Shown piece after piece: positions 48,901 through 61,600 of a DNA stretch of 64,000 bases. How positions within the stretch are numbered: position 1 is the stretch's first letter; every line of letters starts with the position of its first letter. Under the pieces are notes generated by a model. That model saw only the letters and a program-made list of their open reading frames with translations, searched no databases and had not been told where the DNA came from. A program made the translations under genes and the position numbers. Origin of the DNA: Beroe forskalii (taxonomy: Eukaryota > Ctenophora > Nuda > Beroida > Beroidae); NCBI GenBank assembly GCA_011033025.1, contig WFMF01000005.1:62001-126000 (forward strand). Direction: 5' to 3'.

Positions 48901-49273
48901 GGTGTGTAACCGCTTCACTCTGATGCCCTTCACTCTGCGAGCTTTTGAAGAGGAAACCAAGGCTCGGATGGGGCTTAAGGAGTGCGTTACACATGAACTG
49001 CTGCAGCAATACCCAGTCCAGCAAGATGCTGATGGGAAGTCAGTGGCTCAGTTCAAGTTCACTATTCTCGTGGTACCCAATGGCAATATCAGGATAAACG
49101 GAGGGTTATTGGACACATCGCTGTACAAGTCAGAGCATTCGATTCAAGATAAGGAAATTATAGATCTACTAGCTCAGTCGACCAATCGCAAGGCAGGTGG
49201 GAAGAAGAAAAAGAAGAAGGCCAAGTCAGCCGCCGAGGAAGCAAAAAATGAGGCTGCAGCCGACGCAATCTGA
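45939..49273 (+). CDS. PA2G4: Proliferation-associated protein 2G4 (EBP1), lacking N-terminus
   Basis: EBP1 is an inactive methionine-aminopeptidase-fold protein that binds ribosomes near the tunnel exit and RNA, and acts in growth control. Exons 45939-46086, 48467-48622 and 48746-49273 (TGA) join in agreeing phases for 276 residues. Diagnostic stretches are NADVVLAAHHCAEAALRLIK, KCTPIEGMLSYQMKRYQ, IEFAVHEVYAMDVFITSGGG, SRAFYSEVCNRFTLMPFTLR, KFTILVVPNGNIRING and the C-terminal basic patch GGKKKKKKAKSAAEE, the RNA- and ribosome-binding tail. About 110 residues are missing at the start (full-length homologues have about 390). The first visible exon follows a good acceptor (CTCTTTCCCACCAG). The intron after it is filled by a minisatellite made of the exon end and donor. 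Confidence 0.92.
46040..47990 (+). repeat. PA2G4 intron minisatellite carrying an exon edge and donor
   Basis: About 17 copies, 90-140 bp apart. Each contains AG, then ACTCATCAAGG...AACGATCAG (about 31 nt, equal to the last 31 nt of the PA2G4 exon ending at 46086), then GTGATTCTTAC. The rest of the unit is C-runs of variable length, CTACAACACTAAC and CCCGTTATTAAGTTAAAAC. Copies differ at a few exon-derived positions (GGCTGG, GGCGGG, GGCCGG). The array degenerates at 47930-47990. Confidence 0.95.
47991..48466. other. PA2G4 intron remainder
   Basis: AT-rich, with GCGCGCGCGGCGCCGCGC near 48280-48300. No coding sequence recognised; the minus-strand frame at 48311-48688 overlaps the PA2G4 exon and is a by-product. 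Confidence 0.5.
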
Positions 49274-49645
49274 GTCAATTAAATTTTTTAGTGATGAATT
49301 TTTAATATGGAATGGTATTTATTTTAAACATTAGTTTTATTTTCATCCTAATTACTATTTAAGTTAAACAACTCTTTTTGAGAGCGTATAAAATAAGAAT
49401 TTCGATGAAATCATAGAACATTTAACTCCATGTTCAACATAAAGGTGGAAAGGAAACTTCTAATCTTGGGGGTCACCACTTCGACATGTAACGGCCTATT
49501 AAACTAGTGACTTGACCAACGTTGTTGTTAAACTTTTAAAAATACGAACGTTTTTACATGCTACTCAGCACATGGAGTCAACCAATAAGTTAGTAAAACA
49601 ATTTCAATAACAATCAAACAAGTATATTTGCCCTCTCCATGCATC
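49274..49645. other. Convergent 3' region of PA2G4 and the IBD-like gene
   Basis: AT-rich untranslated or intergenic sequence between two genes that end towards each other, 372 bp apart. No further feature seen. Confidence 0.5.
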
Positions 49646-52600
49646 TTATCGCCGGTACGAATCATTCCTTCTGTCGAAGAAGTTGTTGCCTCGGCGAGGT
49701 CGGCGGTTGTTGAAGCCCCTGCCTCGGTAGTTATTGTTTCCTCTGAAGTTGCCTCGTCCACGAGGCTGAGACCGGTCCTCCGGTGAGAGTCGCTCGTGTC
49801 TGTACCCTCGTTCCTGCACTGGGCCTGAAGCAAGGGAATGGGTGAGATTGTGTAATTTGACAGCTGGAAAAACTCGACGATTTTACTATTGCCCTTGCTG
49901 GACATCACTAATCTAGAATTATTTAAAATGCCATGGTTTTCACTCACTTCTGGACCGGAAGGACTCGTTCTTCACGCTAATCTGGAAGTTCTCCCTGCGT
50001 CCCCCTTTGAAGGGCGGTGAGGGAGAGCGTCTGGTCTCGTAGTTTGAGTTTGGGGTTCGTAGAAGGGGTGTGGTCCGGGCCCGGGTGCTCTCTGACGATC
50101 ACTTCGCTGTGGTCCGGCGGAACGTCTTTCCTGTGGGAAAACAGATATTGGAAGGATCAGGGAAACTAACTTAGGTTTTAAATTACCGTATAACCAGCCA
50201 TAATACTGCTGCAAATTCGTTTAAAAAAGTCATTTAATGCACATTTAACCTCTCTTGGAGATGACTGCCTTCTGTCAATCCTTGTTGTTGGGGAAGAAGG
50301 GCGATTTGTTCTGGAACATTCACTCCAATCAGACTTATTAGTAAACATTGCGCTCGTTGTTGAAAGCTCAGCTGGTCAAAAGCCAACAAATCAATCATCA
50401 AGACAACGCCGTACACATTTTTTGCATGCACTTCATCGAAAATTCCCACGGTAAAACTACACTGATAAGAAAAAGATTTCACGTGCGCGCAAATTTTGGG
50501 GCCTTTGTGCATGAAAACGTGTGTCGCGCTTTCCATAAAATACTGAATTCCGGGAAAAATTTCAGTACAATGACAGATGCCATTGTTTTGTCTATATGCT
50601 GAAATTATGACAGTACCATTTCAATCTAAGGTTTCCTTTACCTAGAAGGAGAGAATCTGCTTCTTCTAGGTTGTACTGGGGATATGTTGCGTTTCTTGAA
50701 GGTAGGACCCCCTTCAATCGGAGCAGCTCTTCGCTTTCTAACGTCTCCAACGGCGGAACCGCGCCGACTTCCGGAAATGTGATATATCATACAATGCGAT
50801 ATAACCATACTGGTAAAGAAGGGGATTAGATTTAGGATCTCTGTTAAACCATACCATTAATTAACAAAACACCCAGCTATCACACTATTCGATATTGTAA
50901 AGGAGTGAAGGGGAATAGATCTCTGGTTTCCCGCAAATTTACGCATCCCCTCAAACACCCACCCAGAAGCAGTCCCCTCTCCCCTCTCTGCTCTGAGATG
51001 TCTCACATCCCCCTCCTCCTCGTCGTCTGATCCTCCTCTCACTGCCCTCCTCTCAGGTCTAGCTTCACTCTTCTTAGGGCCGGGGGACGGGGCACGGACT
51101 GGAGTCCGGGTTTTGCCGGACGTTCGTTCCTTGACGGGGGACTTGTCGGAGGATCCACCCCGCACTGCTCTTATCTCACGGCGTGGGGGGACTTCCTTCC
51201 GTCGCTGTGGGAGAGGGATGGGTTGGAGGTGGGGAGGTGGGTTTTAGCCCATTGGGATACAATTTGTGGACACTAGCACAAAAAAAGACATGTTTTCCTA
51301 GATAATTCGATAGTTTCTTCATTTTGGAAATTATCGATGTCAAATCTCCAGAAATGGTCTGAATCGTCATTCAAACTCATTTTTCAAGTAATTGTGACGA
51401 TTTGGTTCGAAAACTCTCTATAAACTGATAAGTCAAAAATTGGCCAATTTTCGCCAAAAACACTGATGTATACCCTTTAAAAATGGTCAAAATCGGCCAA
51501 AAATTTGACTTTCTCGAAATGAAGAAAAACTGATCCAGTATTGATTGGGCTATCAATTGAAACATTTGTACCAATTTTTAGCCCATTGGGATACAATTTG
51601 TGGACACTAGCACAAAAAGAAGCCATGTTTTCCTAGATAATTCGATAGTTTCGTCATTTTGGAAATTATCGATGTCAAATCGCCAGAAATGGTCTGAATC
51701 GTCATTCAAACTCATTTTTCAAGTAATCGTGACGATTTGGTTCCAAAACTCTCCATAAACTGATATGTCAAAAATTGGCCAATTTTCGCCAAAAACACTG
51801 ATGTATACCCTTTAAAAATGGTCAAAATCGGCCAAAAATTTGACTTTCTCGAAATGAAGAAAAACTGATCCAGTATGGATTGGGCTATCAATTGAAACAT
51901 TTGTACCAATTTTTAGCCCATTGGGATACAATTTGTGGACACTAGCACAAAAAAGCCATGTTCTCCAAGCTTACTTGATAGTTTCTTCATTTTGGAAATT
52001 ATCGATGTCAAATCGCCAGAAATGGTTTGAATCGTCATTCTAACTCATTTTTCAAGTAATCGTGACGATTTGGTTCGAAAACTGTCCATAAACTGATAAG
52101 TCAAAAATTGACCAATTTTCGCCAAAAACACTGATACTACAGTAGCTGAGCCATGCCCTGTGTGCATTATGAGCCCCACGGGTTTGCTCGACGGTTTTCA
52201 ACAGTTTTGACCTTATAAAACAACTTGTAGGTGCTGCCGCATCGTGTATCGACGCAACACATGGTGATATGGCCACGCCCTTTTTGGGCGTGGGAAAAAT
52301 CGAAATCCTGAAAAAAGTCAATATATGGCATGATGGGTGTCTACAATAACGTTTTTTGACAGAAGAAATCGATTCCTGCAACTTATTTTGGCCTAAAATG
52401 TTTGGTTTTTGTGTTACGGCCACGCCCTTTTTGGGCGTTGGAAAATCGAAATCCCGAAAAAAGGTCAATATAGGGCATGATGGGTGTCTACAATAACGTT
52501 TTTTGACACGAGAAATCGATTCCTGCAACTTATTTTGGCCTAAGATGTTTGGTTTTTGTGTTATGACCATTGACCACGCCCTTTTTGGGCATGGGAAAAT

Positions 52601-55600
52601 CGAAATCTTGAAAAAATCAATATGTGGCATGATGGGTGTCTACTTTAACGTTTTCTGACACAAAAAATCGATTTCTGAAAATAATTTTGGCCTAAGATGA
52701 ACGGTTTTTGTGTTATGGCCACGCTCTGAGAGCCATATCTGTATTTTATGGGGAGAAAAGTCGCGTTTTTTTCGGCCTTAAAACTGCCTTTTTTCGCCAT
52801 TGAGGTCTCGAGGGTGACCAAATAAAGGTGAATCTTTTAAAGGCTGAACGTGTAAAAAACTCGCCCTCTCAAAAAACACCCCTTATATTTCCCCTATGTA
52901 TATTTCCCTTAAATATGTGTTTTCAGCACATTTTGGCCAGAAGACAGATATGGCTCTCTGAGCTTCATTTTACGTTCGGCAAGCTAAAGAATGGTACCAA
53001 TGAGTTCCGAAATTTTCAGCACATTTTGGCAAGAAGACAGATATGAGCTGAAAACACCGAATTTCACATGTAGCTTTTATCTAATTGTATATTGAGATAA
53101 TGCGGGCCTGCCTGCTCGTTTAGCAGCATGTACAGTGCTGTGTACACACCATGGTACTTCAGAATAGCGTTGATTTAGAGGGACTGGAGGATCCTGGAGA
53201 CAAGAAGTTTCAGAGGACTCATGTTAAAAAGCTTGAAAAGGCAAAGAACAGTGTTTTTGTAGAGATCAGCAAGGAGATATGCAGCAATCCAGATAACCAC
53301 GCCTACGTTTGTCAGAATTACTTTCAGAGTAAGAAAACCATCACAAAGGAAAAGCTTGGTTTATGGATCGAAACAGTTTGTACCATCCTCGATGATTTCT
53401 GATTTCCATGGCTGGTGAAAGCTGATGATGATATCGAGGCATTGAATAACGAGAAGATAACAGATCAGAACAAGATTATCGACCTCCAAAACAAGCAGAT
53501 CCAGAAGCAGGAAGAACAGCTCTTCGAAGTAAAGACTACAGTAGCAACGGAAATGAAGTCTTACGCTGCAGTTGTGTCAAAGAAATGTACGACAGCACTA
53601 GCGCCGAAAAAGCTCCAGGCAGCCGTTCAGAAAGCAACAGACTCTAGTGAACGGAGTAAGAATCTCATTGTGTATGGAATTGTGGAGAAGGAAGAGGAGC
53701 AACTTCAGAGCAAGGTTGAAGAAATCTTGGCGGAGATCGACAAAAAAAAGCGATCGAGAATTGTGCCATAGTCGGTATAAAGAAGGAAGATTGGGTAAGA
53801 TCTGTCAGATTTTCACTGAATAGCTCTGTCCATGTGCAACAGATTCTGAAAAGTGCACGAAAGCTACGCGATAAGGATGGGTTCAGATCAATCTACATCA
53901 GCATTGATTGGTCCCTGGAAGAGCGAAGAGCTTCCAAGAAGCTAGTCGAGGAACTAAAGTTGAAGAGATCTAAGGAACTGGACATAGTTCATTTCATCAG
54001 GAACAATAAGATTGTCAGTTTCAGTAGAGACAGTGTGCCAGAGGAATCTGGCAAGACCTGAGAAGTTTCACATATCACAATTCATTTTGTTATATTTGTA
54101 AGGGGCCATGTTATTGCGTGTGAAGCTTGCTTCAGATTAACATGTTTGGTATCCCGTCAAACTTTATTGGCGACGGCAGTTTTTTGGGATTTATATTTCA
54201 ATTTCATTGCTGTTCAATATAGTTTGAAGAGTCTTATATTAAAAAATCGGAAAAAGTGGACAAATCCAAGCGCCCTAAAAGTTGGTTATTCTGATTCGTC
54301 TCGACCAGACGAACTCATTGGTACCATATCTGTCTTTTATGGAGGAGAAAAGTCGCGTTTTTCGGCCTTAAAACTTCCCTTTTCGCCTTTTTTTCGCCAA
54401 ATAGAGGTAAAACGTCAATGGCTGAACACGTAAAAATACTCGCCCTCTCAAAAAACACCCCTTATATTCCAATCATTTATGTTTCCCTTTAAATATTTTT
54501 TTCAGTACATTTTGGCCAGAAGAAATATATGGCTCTCAGAGACCTTCATTTTACGTCCGGCAAGATAATGAATTGTGCCATGAATGAGTTCGTATCGTCG
54601 AAACGTATCAGAATAACCAACTTTAGGGCGCTTGGATTTGCCCTGGACATTTTCCGAAATTTTCTATTCAGTGTTTTCAGCACATTTTGGCAAGAAGACA
54701 GATATGGCTATTGGCTCTCAGAGCTTCATTTTACGTTCGGCAAGCTAAAGAATGGTACCAATGAGTTCTTCTCGTCGAGATGAATCAGAATAACCAATAA
54801 TCGTGACTTTTTTTTTCAATAATTCGATTTTCCCACGCTCAAAATGGGCGTGGCCAAAACACAAAAACCGTTCGTCTTAGGCCAAAATTATTTTCAGGAA
54901 TCGATTTCTCGTGTCAGAAAACGTTAAAGTAGACATCCACCAATGATGGATGTCTACTTTAACGTTTTCTGACATGAGAAAACGATTCCATCATGCCACA
55001 TATTGATTTTTTCAAGATTTCGATTTTCCCATGCCCAAAAAGGGCGTGTTCAATGGTCATAACACAAAAACCAAACATCTTAGGCCAAAATAAGTTGCAG
55101 GAATCGATTTCCCGTGTCAAAAAACGTTATTGTAGACACCCATCATGCCCTATATTGACCTTTTTTCGGGATTTCGATTTTTCCCACGCCCAAAAAGGGC
55201 GTGGCCATAACACAAAAACCAAACATTTTAGGCCAAAATAAGTTGCAGGAATCGATTTCTCGTGTCAAAAAACGTTCTTGTAGACACCCATCATGCCATA
55301 TATTGACTTTTTTCAGGATTTCGATTTTTCCCACGCCCAAAAAGGGCGTGGCCATATCACCATGTGTTGCGTCGATACACGATGCGGCAGCACCTACAAG
55401 TTGTTTTATAAGGTCAAAACTGTTGAAAACCGTCGAGCAAACCCGTGGGGCTCATAATGCACACAGGGCATGGCTCAGCTACTGTAGTATGATGTATACC
55501 CTTTAAAAATGGTCAAAATCGGCCAAAAATTTGACTTTCTCGAAATGAAGAAAAATTGATCCAGTATTGATTGGGCTATCAATTGAAACATTTGTACCAA

Positions 55601-58600
55601 TTTTTAGCCCATTGGGATACAATTTGTGGACACTAGCACAAAAAAAAGCCATGTTCTCCAAGCTTACTTGATAGTTTCTTCATTTTGGAAATTATCGATG
55701 TCAAATCGCCAGAAATGGTTTGAATCGTCATTCTAACTCATTTTTCAAGTAATCGTGACGATTTGGTTCGAAAACTGTCCATAAACTGATAAGTCAAAAA
55801 TTGACCAATTTTCGCCAAAAACACTGATGTATACCCTTTAAAAATGGTCAAAATCGGCCAAAAATTTGACTTTCTCGAAATGAATAAAAACTGATCTAGG
55901 ATGGATCAGGCTATCAATTGAAACATTTGTACCAATTTTTAGCCCATTCGGATACATTTTGTGGGCACTAGCACAAAAAGAAGCCATGTTTTCCTAGATA
56001 ATTCGATAGTTTCGTCATTTTGGAAATTATCGATGTCAAATCGCCAGAAATGGTCTGAATCCTCATTCTAACTCATTTTTCAAGTAATCTTGACGTTTTG
56101 GTTCGAAAACCGTCCGTAAACCGATATTTCAAAAATTGGCCAATTTTCGCCAAAAACACTGATGTATACCCTTTAAAAATGGTCAAAATCGGCCAAAAAT
56201 TTGACTTTCTCGAAATGAAGAAAAATTGATCCAGTATGGATTGGGCTATCAATTGAAACATTTGTACCAATTTTTAGCCCATTGGGATACAATTTGTGGA
56301 CACTAGCACAAAAAGAAGCCATGTTCTCCAAGCTTACTTGATAGTTTCTTCATTTTGGAAATTATCGATGTCAAATCGCCAGAAATGGTTTGAATCGTCA
56401 TTCTAACTCATTTTTCAAGTAATCGTGACGATTTGGTTCGAAAACTGTCCATAAACTGATAAGTCAAAAATTGGCCAATTTTCGCCAAAAACACTGATGT
56501 ATACCCTTTAGAAATGGTCAAAATCGGCCAAAAATTTGACTTTCCCGAAATGAATAAAAACTGATCTAGGATGGATCAGGCTATCAATTGAAACATTTGT
56601 ACCAATTTTTAGCCCATTCGGATACATTTTGTGGGCACTAGCACAAAAAGAAGCCATGTTTTCCTAGATAATTCGATAGTTTCGTCATTTTGGGAATTAT
56701 CGATGTCAAATCGCCAGAAATGGTCTGAATCGTCATTCTAACTCATTTTCAAGTAATCTTGACGTTTTGGTTCCAAAACCGTCCGTAAACCGATATTTCA
56801 AAAAATTGGCCAATTTTCGCCAAAACACTGATGTATACCCTTTAAAATGGTCACAATCGGCCAAAAATTTGACTTTCTCGAAATGAAGAAAAATTGATCC
56901 AGTATGGATTGGGCTATCAATTGAAACATTTGTACCAATTTTTAGCCCATTGGGATACAATTTGTGGACACTAGCACAAAAAGAAGCCATGTTCTCCAAG
57001 CTTACTTGATAGTTTCTTCATTTTGGAAATTATCGATGTCAAATCGCCAGAAATGGTTTGAATCGTCATTTCTAACTCATTTTTCAAGTAATCGTGACGA
57101 TTTGGTTTCGAAAACTGTCCATAAACTGATAAGTCAAAAATTGGCCAATTTTCGCCAAAACACTGATGTATACCCTTTAGAAATGGTCAAAATCGGCCAA
57201 AAATTTGACTTTCCCGAAATGAATAAAAACTGATCTAGGATGGATCAGGCTATCAATTGAAACATTTGTACCAATTTTTTAGCCCATTCGGATACATTTT
57301 GTGGGCACTAGCACAAAAGAAGCCATGTTTTCCTAGATAATTCGATAGTTTCGTCATTTTGGGAATTATCGATGTCAAATCGCCAGAAATGGTCTGAATC
57401 GTCATTCTAACTCATTTTTCAAGTAATCTTGACGTTTTGGTTCGAAAACCGTCCGTAAACCGATATTTCAAAAATTGGCCAATTTTCGCCAAAAACACTG
57501 ATGTATACCCTTTAAAAATGGTCACAATCGGCCAAAAATTTGACTTTCTCGAAATGAAGAAAAATTGATCCAGTATGGATTGGGCTATCAATTGAAACAT
57601 TTGTACCAATTTTTTAGCCCATTGGGATACAATTTGTGGACACTAGCACAAAAAAGAAGCCATGTTCTCCAAGCTTACTTGATAGTTTCTTCATTTTGGA
57701 AATTATCGATGTCAAATCGCCAGAAATGGTTTGAATCGTCATTCTAACTCATTTTTCAAGTAATCGTGACGATTTGGTTCCCGAAAACTGTCCATAAACT
57801 GATAAGTCAAAAATTGGCCAATTTTCGCCAAAAACACTGATGTATACCCTTTAAAATGGTCAAAATCGGCCAAAATTTGACTTTCCGAAATGAATAAAAA
57901 CTGATCTAGGATGGATCAGGCTATCAATTGAAACATTTGTACCAATTTTTAGCCCATTCGGATACATTTTGTGGGCACTAGCACAAAAAGAAGCCATGTT
58001 TTCCTAGATAATTCGATAGTTTCGTCATTTTGGGAATTATCGATGTCAAATCGCCAGAAATGGTCTGAATCGTCATTCTAACTCATTTTTCAAGTAATCT
58101 TGACGTTTTGGTTCCAAAACCGTCCGTAAACCGATATTTCAAAAATTGGCCAATTTTCGCCAAAAACACTGATGTATACCCTTTAAAAATGGTCAAAATC
58201 GGCCAAAAATTTGACTTTCTCGAAATGAAGAAAAATTGATCCAGTATGGATTGGGCTATCAATTGAAACATTTGTACCAATTTTTAGCCCATTGGGATAC
58301 AATTTGTGGACACTAGCACAAAAAGAAGCCATGTTCTCCAAGCTTACTTGATAGTTTCTTCATTTTGGAAATTATCGATGTCAAATCGCCAGAAATGGTT
58401 TGAATCGTCATTCTAACTCATTTTTTCAAGTAATCGTGACGATTTGGTTCGAAAACTGTCCATAAACTGATAAGTCAAAATTGGCCAATTTTCGCCAAAA
58501 ACACTGATGTATACCCTTTAAAATGGTCAAAATCGGCCAAAATTTGACTTTCCTGAAATGAATAAAACTGATCTAGGATGGATCAGGCTATCAATTGAAA

Positions 58601-61600
58601 CATTTGTACCAATTTTTAGCCCATTCGGATACATTTTGTGGGCACTAGCACAAAAAGAAGCCATGTTTTCCTAGATAATTCGATAGTTTCGTCATTTTGG
58701 GAAATTATCGATGTCAAATCGCCAGAAATGGTCTGAATCGTCATTCTAACTCATTTTTCAAGTAATCTTGACGTTTTGGTTCCAAAACCGTCCGTAAACC
58801 GATATTTCAAAAATTGGCCAATTTTCGCCAAAACACTGATGTATACCCTTTAAAAAATGGTCAAAATCGGCCAAAAATTTGACTTTCGAAATGAAGAAAA
58901 ATTGATCCAGTATGGATTGGGCTATCAATTGAAAACATTTGTACCAATTTTTAGCCCATTGGGATACAATTTGTGGACACTAGCACAAAAAGAAGCCATG
59001 TTCTCCAAGCTTACTTGATAGTTTCTTCATTTTGGAAATTATCGATGTCAAATCGCCAGAAATGGTTTGAATCGTCATTCTAACTCATTTTTCAAGTAAT
59101 CGTGACGATTTGGTTCGAAAACTGTCCATAAACTGATAAGTCAAAATTGGCCAATTTTCGCCAAAAACACTGATGTATACCCTTTAGAAATGGTCAAAAT
59201 CGGCCAAAATTTGACTTTCCCGAAATGAATAAAAACTGATCTAGGATGGATCAGGCTATCAATTGAAACATTTGTACCAATTTTAGCCCATTCGGATACA
59301 TTTTGTGGGCACTAGCACAAAAAGAAGCCATGTTTTCCTAGATAATTCGATAGTTTCGTCATTTTGGGAATTATCGATGTCAAATCGCCAGAAATGGTCT
59401 GAATCGTCATTCTAACTCATTTTTTCAAGTAATCTTGACGTTTTGGTTCCGAAAACCGTCCGTAAACCGATATTTCAAAAATTGGCCAATTTTCGCCAAA
59501 AACACTGATGTATACCCTTTAAAAATGGTCAAAATCGGCCAAAAATTTGACTTTCTCGAAATGAAGAAAATTGATCCAGTATGGATTGGGCTATCAATTG
59601 AAACATTTGTACCAATTTTTAGCCCATTGGGATACAATTTGTGGACACTAGCACAAAAAGAAGCCATGTTCTCCAAGCTTACTTGATAGTTTCTTCATTT
59701 TGGAAATTATCGATGTCAAATCGCCAGAAATGGTTTGAATCGTCATTCTAACTCATTTTTCAAGTAATCGTGACGATTTGGTTCGAAAAACTGTCCATAA
59801 ACTGATAAGTCAAAAATTGGCCAATTTTCGCCAAAACACTGATGTATACCCTTTAAAATGGTCAAAATCGGCCAAAAATTTGACTTTCTCGAAATGAATA
59901 GAACTGATCTAGGATGGATCAGGCTATCAATTGAAACATTTGTACCAATTTTTAGCCCATTCGGATACATTTTGTGGGCACTAGCACAAAAAAGCCATGT
60001 TTTCCTAGATAATTCGATAGTTTCGTCATTTTGGGAAATTATCGATGTCAAATCGCCAGAAATGGTCTGAATCGTCATTCTAACTCATTTTCAAGTAATC
60101 TTGACGTTTTGGTTCGAAAACCGTCCGTAAACCGATATTTCAAAAATTGGCCAATTTTCGCCAAAACACTGATGTATACCCTTTAAAATGGTCAAAATCG
60201 GCCAAAAATTTGACTTTCTCGAAATGAAGAAAAATTGATCCAGTATGGATTGGGCTATCAATTGAAACATTTGTACCAATTTTTAGCCCATTGGGATACA
60301 ATTTGTGGACACTAGCACAAAAAGAAGCCGTGTTCTCCAAGCTTACTTGATAGTTTCTTTATTTTGGAAATTATCGCTGTCAAATCTCCAGAAATGGTCT
60401 AAATCGGCATTCTAACTCATAATTCAAGTAATATTCATGGTTTGGTTCGAAAACTGCCTATAAATGGATATGACAAAAATGCGCCAATTTTTGCTTAAAG
60501 CACTGATGTATAGCCTTAAAAATGGCCAAATTCGGCCAAAAATTGACTTTCTCGGAATTAAGAAAAATGATCTAGATTATTTTCCAAAGAATTCCCCGCG
60601 AAACTTGGCTATTTTCCAAAGAATTCCCCGCGCAACTTGGCTATTTTCCAAAGAATTCCCCGCGCAACTTGGCTATTTTCCAAAGAGTTCCCCGCACTAC
60701 TGACCCGCTTCTCCTCCTCATTCTCAGAAAACATGTCCTCAGGATCGTACATGAAGCTCTCGTAATCAGTCGGCCTGATATCCGGGTTCTCAACTGAAAG
60801 GGAGGAGGCGGTCAAATAGTGAAGATACTGATATAACAGGTACAGTTCGAACTGCAGTTTTGCGTGCGCAGCGTAAGTTTGCGCGAGGTATATACATGAC
60901 ATTTATGTCTTTTCGCCGCACAAACTTACGCCGTGCACTTCAAATTGAAGTTCCAACCGACACCGTAAATTACATACTCAAGTTTAGTTTCTTAAAAGCT
61001 TCTTATTACTTGAATTTAATCTGGTGGTATTTGAGATGCATTCCATTGGACATTGAGCACCAAGAGTGAAATATGAATGGGCACCGAGGCACTATCATGA
61101 ATCCAATTCCAATACATATTATCTTCAAACGATCATACGGATTCGCTAGATATTTTTCAATTGAATCCATGATCGGCACATTCCTTGACACATATGGAGC
61201 AGCTCAAGCAACTTCGTGTATTTCATGGGATGCTTATTTTCCATTGAGTGAGCATTTTATCAGATATAATGAAGGGTGGAATTAATACCAGATTCCAGAC
61301 TCGGCGAGATGCTACCAACAAACAGGTCTATAGAAGGCTCCCGCTACTCCATGTACACATGGAGTACATTGTATATGGAGTACATTGTACACACGGAGTA
61401 CATTGTACACTGTACCTTTGTAGAGTCGCCACTTGACCAGCTTATCATAGAGCACAGAGACCCTCCGTTCCTTGGTGTTAAGCTTGTTAACATCCCGGGG
61501 TTTGATCTGCTTGGTCGTGAGGAACTCATCGATATCATCACACACATTGGCCACATTGAAGATCACCTCTTCCAGCTCCTCCATCGACACTTTGAGCGTC

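Larger units (their letters stand above)
52132..55492 (+). mobile_element. 3.36-kb TIR element with composite inverted repeats
   Basis: The element occupies 52135-55489, flanked by TGA at 52132-52134 and 55490-55492. Removing it with one TGA restores the satellite consensus CACTGATGTATACCC exactly. Termini are TACTACAGTAGCTGAGCC and its complement. The inverted repeats are long (52135-52730 and 54853-55489), each built of three to four ~150-bp sub-repeats that start at GGCCACGCCCTTTTTGGGCG. The middle carries a broken LINE-ORF1-like gene, flanked by direct repeats. No transposase is seen, so it is non-autonomous. A target duplication of 3-4 bp does not fix a superfamily. Confidence 0.88.

Noticed and set aside
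51377..51909. Repeated ~65-residue minus-strand frames (FISRKSNFWPILTIFKGY type) throughout the satellite
   Set aside because: They recur with the satellite period, are often broken and have no start or splice context; they are open by chance in a tandem repeat.
52052..52630. 192-residue minus-strand frame across the left inverted repeat
   Set aside because: It is composed of the ~150-bp sub-repeats of the element and runs into satellite; no domain is visible.
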